Positions 24,201 to 33,977 of a stretch of 64,000 nt of DNA are shown one piece after another (positions within the stretch are counted from its first letter, which is position 1; every line of letters begins with the position of its first letter). Both the position numbers and the translations under genes were made by a program. A model generated the notes under the pieces. The model was not told where the DNA came from. It made no database searches and worked only from the letters and a program-made list of their open reading frames with translations. Source of the stretch: Merluccius polli (lineage: Eukaryota; Chordata; Actinopteri; Gadiformes; Merlucciidae); assembly GCA_030340625.1 (NCBI GenBank), contig JAOPHQ010002039.1, forward strand, positions 62,001 to 126,000, written 5' to 3'.

Positions 24201-24598
24201 AGAAGAAGCTATTTAGAAATCACATTTTGACTAAGAACATTTCTTAATACATTCTTAACAAATAAACAATACATTACCTTCTTATCAACGGAATGAGCCG
24301 GTACCACCAGTTTGTGTGTCTTTCCAGACACAGAAACGGGGTACTGCCTCGGGCGACTGCGGGTCCCCGTGCCACGACCTATTCACAGACATACAAAAAT
24401 TACTCATCAAAAACAAACATTAACCTAATTTACAATTTAACTTCACTGTACACATAGAACTTGATGAAAAAGGAACACATCAACTGGCTACATACCTGGA
24501 ACAAACTCAGGACTCGGTGGTAGATGCTCCACATCCGCTCGAACCGCCTCCCTCCTCCTAGCAGCCACAGAACGACGAAACGACTTCCCACGTGGCAT
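21251..24598 (-). CDS. Helentron-linked ORF1: spliced SGNH-hydrolase-like protein with repeat array and degenerate C76-like domain
   Basis: Ten exons inferred from splice sites and phase: 24598-24496, 24378-24278, 24190-23918, 23797-23704, 23551-23484, 23368-23129, 23011-22952, 22849-22703, 22589-22527, 22375-21251; about 757 residues. Exons 3-6 give an SGNH/GDSL-esterase-like fold: VVGDSHLRT (Ser76), PGAS, APGNN and RDGVHLSD (D212, H215). The exon at 22375 enters in frame as VDATP and holds seven 14-residue repeats (VAPSTAGVSCTDG type), then a segment whose IACSVVAALKH and LVDCG echo the C76-like domain of the next ORF, but with Gly in place of the catalytic His. The stop TGA overlaps the ORF2 ATG. 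Function is unknown; esterase activity is inferred from motifs. Exons 2-9 could alternatively belong to a separate host-like gene, but every phase fits the chain. Confidence 0.72.
21926..22219 (-). repeat. 42-bp coding tandem repeat, seven units
   Basis: Seven in-frame 42-bp units encode VAPSTAGVSCTDGM with few changes. Two more related units lie at about 21700-21770, the last running into the protease-like Cys. A longer block containing PILSPxGFIK also occurs twice, flanking the array. Near-identity of the units suggests recent expansion. Not a CRISPR: units are contiguous with no spacers. Confidence 0.9.
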
Positions 24599-26234
24599 CT
24601 GAAAGCATATATAAACATACACACACACATACATACATACATACATACAACCATACATATATACAAATAAACATATGATTCATTAGTGATGACATTACAA
24701 CAACACACTTTATGCTCAATGGAAAATTCACATTGTAAACAACTAATGAAACCTGTAGTAACTTCACATTCTTTACTACCACACTACAAGTACAGTGACC
24801 TGCCATGTGCCACAATACCATGATAAAGAGAGTTGCTGTACACAGATACTACAGTACTCTAATCATTAGTTAAAGGTACAAGGTGTGATAGGGTGTGGCA
24901 ATCAGACAATGTACCTTCCTTTCATACACAGATTAGTGGCCTTTAGTTATGTAAATGTTGTTTACAGCCAAGTACTCTAACCAGAGTTGTTGGCTAAATC
25001 ACCCATTGAAACAGTTAAAGCCACCAGTTTCACCAGCTATGAAACTGATACAAGGTGTGATAGGGTGTGGCAACCACACAGTGTACCTTACTTGCATACA
25101 CAGATTACAGCAGTAGCCTTTAGTTACAGTCAAATACTTTAACCAGAGTTGTTGGCTAAATCACCCATTGAAACAGTTAAACCCACCAGTTTCACCAGCT
25201 ATGAAACTGATACAAGGTGTGATAGGGTGTGGCAACCACACAGTGTACCTTACTTTCATACACAGATTACAACAGTAGCATTTAGTTATGTAAATGGTTG
25301 TTTACAGCCAAGTACTCTAACCAGAGTTGTTGGCTGAATCACCCATTGAAACAGTTGGTTTCATTATAACTACCTTACTTACTATTTGTGCTGTATAACT
25401 CCAACCAGAGTTGTTGGCTAAAACACCAATTGAAACAGTTGGTTTCTGCAATTACTACTTTACTTACTATTTGTGCTGTTTACATTACCCTTAATCACTT
25501 TCCTCAGCTTACTCCTACAAACTCCACATTACTCATGAGTTCAAGGTGTGATAGGGTGTGGCAATCAGACAGATCAACTTTCTTTCATACACAGATTACA
25601 GCAGTGGCCTTTAGTTATGTAAATGGTTGTTTCTAGTACTCTACTAGAAACAAGTACTCTAACCACAAATGTTAAATCACCCATTGAAACAGTTGGATTC
25701 ACTATAACTACCTTACTTACTATTTGTGCTGTATAACTCTAACCAGAGTTGTTGGCTAAAACACCCATTGAAAAGTTGGTTTCTTTATAACCACTTTACT
25801 TACTATTTGTGCTGTCTACACTACACTTAATCTCTTTCCTCAGTTTACTTCTACAAACTCCACATTACTCAGTTGTAAAAACACAAAATAATTCTACTGA
25901 ACCATGTCCATTTGTAGTTAAACATAATGGCAATGGCCATTAACTAATATATAACCAAACACAGATGGTACTGTGAAATGTAATTCCACCTAAAGTACAT
26001 TTACAACAGCAGGAGTTACCATATATATATGGTACATGGTATATACTATACTTGACAAAGTTACACACATATTTATATACCTGTGTTAGTGTACATACAG
26101 TGGTAGTAACCAACATTATAGTAACAATATGGCAAAAACTGCTGCTGTTCACATATAATCAACTTTCAACTACAATTTAGACCCCACTAATACTTTTAAT
26201 AAACTGATGAAAGAGGAATGATAAATAAACTTAC
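24599..26234 (-). other. first intron of Helentron ORF1, with ~165-bp repeats
   Basis: It runs from donor TACG/GTAAG at 26235/26234 to the acceptor TTTCAG before the ATG at 24598. It contains four main copies of a ~165-bp repeat (starts near 24881, 25052, 25213, 25542) with GGTGTGATAGGGTGTGGCA and CCAGAGTTGTTGGCTAAA, and partial copies to 25850. A CATA tract lies at about 24620-24650. No ORF. Confidence 0.55.
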
Positions 26235-26394
26235 CGTAAGAAGAAAAGAAATCACAAAATACTTGACCAATGCAAAACAGCTCCTCTCCTCTCTGTTCCA
26301 CAAAGAGCAATACCAGTTCTGACTTCAATCAAGTCATTTATAGAGGGCAGAAAGAGGGCGGGCAAAAAGAGGGCGGGCAGAAAGGGGGCGGGGC
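26235..26394 (-). promoter_or_regulatory. promoter and non-coding first exon of Helentron ORF1
   Basis: On the minus strand TATAAAT lies at 26342-26336, about 105 nt upstream of a strong donor (TACG then GTAAGT at 26234). Upstream of the TATA, three GGGCGGG-type GC boxes lie at about 26353-26394. The layout (TATA, ~75-nt leader, ACG/GTAAG donor) is repeated at the small gene near 28.8 kb. Start site inferred from TATA spacing. Confidence 0.55.
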
Positions 26395-27247
26395 ATCAAC
26401 ACAAACACTAAAGTTGATGATTGCAATCTTAACTTCACATCAGAAACTCATACCATCATGACTTTAACACCAAATTCAATACTATCTCTTTACATCTCTG
26501 TGTTCCCACCAAACCTCAGCTGTTACATCACCTCTTCTGTCCACTATACCAGCAGAATCGCTCGATTGATGATACCACTAATGTACAAATATATAACATC
26601 ACATGTATCAACAAACTGTAATATTCTCACACAGCCAAGGGAACAGGACCAAATACATAACCTGTATTAACAGCACCTTGCAACCAGATGGCAGCACACA
26701 TAATACACTGGCAGCTTCCACTCAACACTGAGGATATTACACGTCATAGAGGCCACGCCTGCCCAGGTAATATCAAGCGCACACAAGCAGGGGAGGGCAG
26801 AAACTCTATAGGCATCTAATAGATATCCAGCAAAGAGCTGCTCCAGTAGTAAATACACTAAAACCTAAAACAATTAAAGTTAGATAAAAGCACTCCTGAT
26901 GCCATTCTTCACAGATGCATCAATCAATGTAACATTCAAATTGTCATTTTTCTATATTGGTTTTTCATTACCTGTTGCTTCACCCCCCCACCCCGTCAGT
27001 GGTAGATCAGGGGTGGGTTACAATCGCGTTATCTAGCTATCTATATATATATATATATATTTCATTTATGCTTAGTATGCCACTAGACACTTATATTTCC
27101 CTCAGGATATATACGGTACCCATCTATCTATTGCAGCCCAAATATTACTATTACTGCAAAGCTCTTTCATATCTTGCTACAACAGCCCTCACACTATTGT
27201 CTATAAAGATGTAACATAATACATTCCCCACTTATATAATATGTTAC
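26395..27247. other. unassigned sequence with TA microsatellite
   Basis: No gene seen. A (TA)n tract lies at about 27043-27062. Confidence 0.5.
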
Positions 27248-27556
27248 TGTGGCAGGGTTGACCCTCACCACACGCCACCTAAGTGGCTTTCCTTTGGGAC
27301 CCTCCGTCACAGGACACAAGTAAATGTTGTTCAAAGGTGTTTATTGGAGATTAAGGCAAGGTGTTATTCGCCGAGCTGATGGTCCAACATGTCATGACGG
27401 TACTCCTCCTGGAGTGAGTGTGTTGATGGCTGGTTCATCCTGGGTGCCATGATTGCTCTGCACCACAAATGTGCAGCCCCACCCAGCCAGAGTCCAATCA
27501 GTGTGACTCAGGCCAGGTGAGGCTGAAAACAAGCCATCAACAACACACACTCCACA
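27248..27556 (-). mobile_element. putative short solo LTR
   Basis: Termini TGTGG...CCACA form a 5-bp inverted repeat around about 309 bp. On the minus strand CCAATAAACACC (27346-27335) gives a polyadenylation signal some 90 nt before the end. No internal region and no confirmed target duplication. It also exists in the second duplication unit at 36627-36935. Confidence 0.42.
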
Positions 27557-27762
27557 TAAACCCTTCAAAGTTACTTATCCCCTAATTATATAAATCACAC
27601 ATGAATGATTCATCTCTACAATACATATTACATTAATACACATACACCTTCACATGACCACCAAATTAACAGCAAATGACCACAACAATGAGCCACATCA
27701 AAATACTTTATAAAAACACTGCACACCTGCACACTATATACATTTTTTACAATTAAATGAGC

Positions 27763-28668
27763 TTAATCGTCGTCCAACCGTTCAACACCCATGGCACCTT
27801 CTGCTTGACCTGAACACATACAAACAAAATATACGACTCTCAATTACTACAATAACCATTACTTCCCTCTAACTTCTTGCTAACAATAAAACACAACAAC
27901 ACATGTTTCTACCCTAACGAACATACCGTATTTTTCCAACATATCCAACTGCAGACCGTCTATTGTGTCCTGCAGCCGGTCAACAGTGGCGGCCAGCCCC
28001 GCCACCCTGGCCTGCGCCGCAACCAATTGGCGACCCAACAAATCACCGTTCTTCTTGGCTGCATTACACCGCCTTGTTTCCCTGATTAAAGCCTCAATGG
28101 CCTCACCGGTGGCACCCAACACCACAGGATATAATTCCTCCCTTCAAAGACCAGCATCCATTACAGCGTACTAAAAACAAACAGACACAACTACATATTA
28201 ATCATACATTCAACAAGTCATACATAGCCGCTAAACAACTACACTGAAACTATTGCAAATGAATACATCCAACTCTATGACATTTAACTACCATCTATTG
28301 TCCACTAATATTTAACCAAATACAAACCAAAGCACACAACTCAATAACACTTAAATCAATGTAGCACCAAACAGCTCACGGGAACATACAATATAAACTC
28401 AGGTACCTTTACATTACTTTTGGAACTACCAACTACAACAAGGCAACTATTTGAGATCCACATAACGACTGCACAATATAACTACATCATTACACACATT
28501 ACAATAGAAACAACAACCACACATTCTCAATATAATTGTTTAAACACTACCCTGATAAAAACCCCTACAAAACATAAATGTAATACTTACGCAGGCAAGC
28601 TGCAATCTCTTACGGACCCCCTCCACGGCGTCCAAACACGGAAATTTGGTTGGCGACGAATAAGACAT
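27763..28668 (-). pseudogene. small coiled-coil gene (three exons) with in-frame TGA
   Basis: Exons 28668-28591, 28170-27927 and 27809-27763 join with matching phases to about 122 codons. It starts MSYSSPTKFPCLDAVEGVRK. The middle exon is a predicted coiled coil with heptads (GRQLVAAQARVAGLAATVDRL, then LQDTIDGLQLDMLEK). The end is GVERLDDD. A TGA interrupts the frame early in the middle exon (28144-28146), after MDAGL, in both duplicate copies, so the gene is broken, or the codon is read through, or an alternative acceptor skips it. The family is not recognised. Its promoter layout resembles that of the SGNH/Helentron gene downstream on the same strand, so it is plausibly cargo of the same element. 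Confidence 0.55.
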
Positions 28669-28789
28669 TTCTGAAAACATTACACCATAAACACATCGAC
28701 TAAAAGTATACTATTAACAACCTAAACACCATCTCACACGAACATTCAATACAATTCACGAAAACGACATGAATAATAAATAACCTTAC

Positions 28790-28886
28790 CGTACAACACA
28801 AAAACCAACGACAACACACAGCTAACAAAACACAGCTGCTGAGGCAAAAGCAAGACCAATTCTGAACTTCGAAAGAGTCTTTTATA
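28790..28886 (-). promoter_or_regulatory. TATA promoter and first exon of small coiled-coil gene
   Basis: On the minus strand TATAAAAG lies at 28886-28879. A leader of about 65 nt ends at the donor TACG/GTAAGG (28790/28789), and the next exon has acceptor TTTTCAG just before the ATG at 28668. AGTTCAGAATTGGTCTTGC downstream of the TATA parallels AGTCAGAACTGGTATTGC at the 26.3-kb promoter. Confidence 0.5.
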
Positions 28887-31128
28887 CTTTACCATCAACA
28901 GATTCATGTCAGCCAATCACAACGCAGAACAAAAAAGGGGCGGCCCATCCACACAACGGCCTGGAAAACCTCATCAAAAAATAACGTCGTAACAATAATT
29001 GCAAGTTTAACGGTACAGCATAAACTCATGTCAAACTCTTTCATGTATTTCCTCCTACACACTCCACATATTATACACTCAATTAAATAAGCTCCAATAA
29101 CAGATACACTACTATTTTTTAGGAATCAACCTCAAACTTACAACAAAACCTACCACACTAATAACTATAACTATTAAGCATTCATTTACAAACAATACCC
29201 ATTTGCACTTTACTACTGATATAATAACACACTATAACACAGACACGAGTTTCATCACTTCAACACATTTTACATTATACACATTAACATGACCAAATTA
29301 ACAACAAATACTCTAATTACAATAAAAACACCAAACATTGAAAAAGGTTTTTATTCATCACATCTATGCCGCTTTCACAACACAAAGCTCACACTAAAGC
29401 TACATATAACACATAATTGTCAACATCACCTACCACTACAATGCACTACATATAACAGGATACACTCCTAATGCATAAGCTCCACAACCGCTGTTGGCCT
29501 GCCTCTCCCCACGGTCAACCTGAGAACAACATTTGACCCTCGCAATATTGCCGGCACACGACTGAACCAACAACCCCCCCCCCACCCCCCACCCCAACAA
29601 ACGTTACACATAACGTACCGCAACATGGGACGCACTAGATATATAAAACACTTACACTTTTCACCTTACAAAAACAACAACATCTTCTAACATCTCCGAT
29701 ATGTTTTCCCCACAGCTCAGCTGGTAAATCAGCTGTCATGTCCGCTATGCCAACCGCCGTTAGCGTAATCAGCTGTCCTCCCGACGAAACCCGCAAATCC
29801 CTGTAAATACTCCATTAAAACACCAAATTTCCCACAAAAACCCTTTAACCAACATTATTAGATGATGACGACCACCCCCCGCCGCCGCAATCGTTATACA
29901 CCGGCCCACATGCGCAACAGCACACAGTACAGATTCCCAGTCCAACCCTGCTCTCTCCTCCTAGCGACCTAAAAACAACGTAAGATTTGCCATATCGCAT
30001 GTAAAACAATATTATAACAACGGCAAGGAAAAACTGAGACAGATTTAAGTGCGCACGCAAATCCCGTACCCCATACCCCGTACGACAAACCCACTCACAC
30101 AAAGCAACGGCCCACCTGACAACCACAACTAACACTCTCAATCACGGCCTTGAATACACTGCACATACGGGAACACACACACAATGACACACAATAACAA
30201 CTCCCCAACCACCAACACCAAGGTGATCACGGGCCGCCGATGTAATCCAACCCCCCACCAGGGTGCATCCCCCAGAACCCCTTGCGCAGAACCCCCATGG
30301 GGGGCATGGCCGTCCGTGATCACCACAATATGAACAGCGCATAGAATTGGGTAAGGACGCTAGGGACACGTTCCAGCCGCTACTGTGTAACCACTATCAA
30401 TACAACCGCTGCCCATAATGTTTAGTCAACCTCTACTACCCTACAACTCAAATATCGCTCCCTGATTGGCTGCCAGTTTCATGTTAACTTACTAGTGACT
30501 GGCTGTCCACGCTGTCACTCCTTCTGCTTGTAAAAGCTAACCTACATGCTAGCTGCTAGCGACCGAACGATAAACACCGCAACTGCAAATGTAAATTGTC
30601 AATATGTTCGGCATTTGTTGTTCCCGGGACGTTAGCCAGATGGATTAAATACCAGTGGTGTGATTTACATTGTGTTTGTGTCTGTTTGCGTGCGTGTGTG
30701 CTGTACAATTTGCGAATGTCAAAGAAAGGAAACAGGAAAACAAAATATAAGAGACTTCTTGAAGTCAAACTGTAACTTACTTCAAATGTGTATAGAGAAT
30801 AAAAAATAGTACTCATTGCCAAAAAGATTCACTTTTTTAAAATTATTTTTTACTTTCATGTACTTGTGTAAAAGTGAGCAACACTTTGAAAATACAAATG
30901 AACAAAACTTTGTGGTGGAAATACAATAAACCTCACTAGATAATCATGTCATTTTACAATTATAAAATATAATTAATTAATATTAAGTAATCTTAATAAG
31001 AGCCTTTTACCTAAGGCACAAACTACCATCAAGCTCTATGATCATTTTATCACTAATGTATCTGTTCATGTCACACATCAACATATTTTTGTATGGTCAC
31101 AGACATCAGCAGGCTGGAAGAGATCATG
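28887..31128. other. unassigned sequence, CpG-rich part at 29.5-30.6 kb
   Basis: No protein recognised. A C-rich run lies at 29572-29594. An imperfect inverted repeat GGTGATCACGGGCCGCC (about 30221) and GGCCGTCCGTGATCACC (to about 30325) flanks ~70 bp. AT-rich sequence follows from about 30.8 kb. Confidence 0.45.
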
Positions 31129-31480
31129 GAGCAGGAAAGCCAGAGAAGTTAGAAGAAAAAAGGCTGGAAAAGGTAGAGACAGAAGGCTAGAACACATGAA
31201 GTAAGAAAAGCAGGACAAGGTGTAAAAGAAAGACAGGAGCGTTGAAAAAAGAGAAGCAGGAGGAGATGGAGAAGGAGAGGCTGAAACAGATGAAAAAAGA
31301 AGCAAAAGGAAGTAAAGAAGGCTGAAGCAGATGAAGAAAAGACAAGCAGAAGGAGGTGAAGAAGGAGAAGCTGAAACAGATGAAGAAAAAAGCAAGAGAA
31401 GGTGAAGAAAGAGAGGCTTAAGCACATGACGCAAAAACCAGGAGGAGGAGAACAAAAAGAGGCTAAAGCAAATGAAGAAA
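31129..31480 (+). repeat. purine-rich degenerate repeat
   Basis: About 350 bp almost without T, built of degenerate GAAGAAGGAGAGGCTGAAACAGATG-like units of about 60-70 bp. Read on the plus strand, pieces give KEKLKQMKKKA-type charged segments broken by stops, so a decayed coiled-coil exon is possible. The Leu/Ser-rich minus ORF is a shadow. Confidence 0.45.
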
Positions 31481-31864
31481 GAATAGGAGGAAATATACAT
31501 ATAACATCTGCATGACATGAAATACGATAGCTAATGTAAAACAGTAGTACACTTTCAAGAGTGCTACCTTAAAGCACCTTTGTGTCCACACCAATCTCAA
31601 AATACAACCAACTCCCTTGGAACATATAATTCATTAACGATGCAATACAACAACACACCTATACTCAATGGAACATTAACATTCTACACAACAAATAACA
31701 CCTGTACTCAATTCTGATTCTATCCCACCACACTACAACTACACTAGACCAAAATACGTCCCAACAAGGTAAGCTGGAAAAAAAATTGCCCCCATAAAAC
31801 ATTCCAGATGGGAATTACAAGGGAATGAACCCTGTAATTCCCACCCACACCTCTAAATGGAGCC

Positions 31865-32539
31865 AATTTCCATTTCAGCTCTTCTCTTATTTCAACGTAC
31901 TCCTCCCAGGGGAGTTGTCGCTTGGGCTTCAAAATTCTTCAGTACACTCACAAGATGTTACTTGAGAAAAGTTGTGCTAATTGCAACTCTACGCCGAAGG
32001 GCGTGGCCATGGCGTGCCGTCAAAGTTGGCCATTTTTCATTCAGTGGTAATTTTTTCCCAATGTTTGAAAACTAACTCCCCCCAGGGAATTTGTTTTTGT
32101 TCTGCTTCAAAATCCATCAGTACAATCAAAACATGGTGCTGAACAAACCTTGTAATATTTGCGACTCTACATCAAAGGGCGTGGCCGTAACGTGCCGTCA
32201 AAGTTGACCATTTTTCATACAGTGGTATTTCTTTCCCATGTTTGGGAACTAACTCCTCCCAGGGATTTTATCTGTTCTGCTTCAAAATCGATCAGTACAG
32301 TCAGAAGATGGAGCTAAACAACGTTGTGCTATTTGCGACTCTATGTCAACGACCGTGTCCATGGCGTGCCGTCAAATTTGGCCATTTTTAATCAAATGTC
32401 AAACTGTGATGCCATTTGTGCCATTCCCTAACCATCATATTAGCTACTACAATCTCCCCTGTGACCGCCCCAATCTACCGCACACTGCATGGACCGCGTC
32501 GGACGCCCACCTGTCGCGACACTATCCACGACATGCCAG
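31865..32539 (+). mobile_element. HINE fragment at the end of duplication unit 1
   Basis: Three imperfect ~177-bp HINE units (AACTCCTCCC motif near 31894, 32071, 32248) and the 3' region to CCACGACATGCCAG. The terminal hairpin is cut off at the duplication junction. Confidence 0.7.
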
Positions 32540-33977
32540 CGTGCTCAGAGGGGGCAGGTGAAGGGGGAGAAACAAAGACCTCTCGGGGAGAGGTTTTTGT
32601 TTCCCCACGTTCAGCCCTTCCCTCTGACCCCACAACAAACCTCGGGGGGGTCCTGGGAGCTGGCGCTGTCACCTCCAGATGCATGTAGGCGGCCTGCCAC
32701 AGCAACTGGGTGAGGATGCCCATCCCATCGACATCGCTCAGGTGAACCTGGAGTGTTACAGGAATACATTTACTATGACATAACATAACATAACATTCAA
32801 CTACAAATAACTGTAAATTAAAGTTCCTCATGTGCACACAGTATAAACTTATAGATACTTACACCATCTCTGACCCACAGATGCCGCTGCCTGAATGGGA
32901 AGTGCTCAAGCGTGGAGTACCTAGGAATACCTAGGAAGACAAAATATATATTAAATATTCATATACCTACATACATCATCATCAGCTATTTACAAAATAA
33001 TACTTTATAATAGTCATTCAAACACTATCTGACAAACAATGATTCTTTAAACGTGTAACTTCAAGTTCTAATTGAAACATACCCAACGACTTGGCCACAG
33101 AATGGAACTCCCGGCTCACGTGGTTCTGCAGTTCCGGGGAAACTGTCAGGCGCGGAACGAAATCCAGCACAAACACCTACAACACAATAACACATAATAA
33201 AAACTCACTTTTGTTCAAAACGAGATCCCAATCACATACATAAATGTTACAATGTAACACCTCATTTAAGCACAGAATATAAACAAAGTAACTTACGTTG
33301 TGCCAACGCTCGCGAGCGCTGATCAGGAGCTTCCGGAACTCCTCTCCAGCCACAGCGGGGGTGCTGCTGGTCGTCAGGTTGTTGCCGGGGGCCAGGATGC
33401 ACACTGCGTCCGGGGTACGGGGCAGTGTGGCATCCAGCACCTCCGTCCTAAGATGGCACGCACTAGCCCCTGGGGTTGTCATGATGCCAAAGGAAAGATT
33501 TCCCTTTGGCATCATGACATTCCCATCTGCAACAGTGCGCAGATGGGAATCCCCAACGACAAGAACGAACTGGAAAAATAGAAGAAGCTATTTAGAAATC
33601 ACATTTTGACTAAGAACATTTCTTAATACATTCTTAACAAATAAACAATACATTACCTTCTTATCAACGGAATGAGCCGGTACCACCAGTTTGTGTGTCT
33701 TTCCAGACACAGAAACGGGGTACTGCCTCGGGCGACTGCGGGTCCCCGTGCCACGACCTATTCACAGACATACAAAAATTACTCATCAAAAACAAACATT
33801 AACCTAATTTACAATTTAACTTCACTGTACACATAGAACTTGATGAAAAAGGAACACATCAACTGGCTACATACCTGGAACAAACTCAGGACTCGGTGGT
33901 AGATGCTCCACATCCGCTCGAACCGCCTCCCTCCTCCTAGCAGCCACAGAACGACGAAACGACTTCCCACGTGGCAT
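32475..33977 (-). pseudogene. truncated copy of the SGNH-like ORF1 (exons 1-6)
   Basis: Duplicated exons lie at 33977-33875, 33757-33657, 33569-33297, 33176-33083, 32930-32863 and 32747-32545, with splice sites unchanged. The duplication junction cuts exon 6 after SPPSPAPS. The frame then runs through the filler into HINE sequence and stops after about 21 new residues (to 32475). The catalytic motifs (GDSH, DGVH) are kept, so a short protein of about 300 residues made of the SGNH domain alone could be expressed from the duplicated promoter. It cannot splice to the Helitron replicase exon. Confidence 0.65.

Larger units (their letters stand above)
23166..32539 (+). repeat. 9.37-kb tandem duplication, unit 1
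   Basis: This interval is repeated at 32545-41918 with a constant offset of 9379 bp. Features correspond base for base. The one difference I noticed is 29242 (g) versus 38621 (c). The unit begins inside the sixth exon of the SGNH/Helentron ORF1 and ends in HINE sequence. Confidence 0.95.

Noticed and set aside
24430..24821. minus ORFs rich in Cys/Val/Tyr
   Set aside because: Read through the splice junction of exon 24598-24496 and a CATA microsatellite; the spliced frame is preferred.
31078..31518. 146-codon Leu/Ser/Phe-rich minus ORF
   Set aside because: Shadow of a purine-rich repeat on the other strand.
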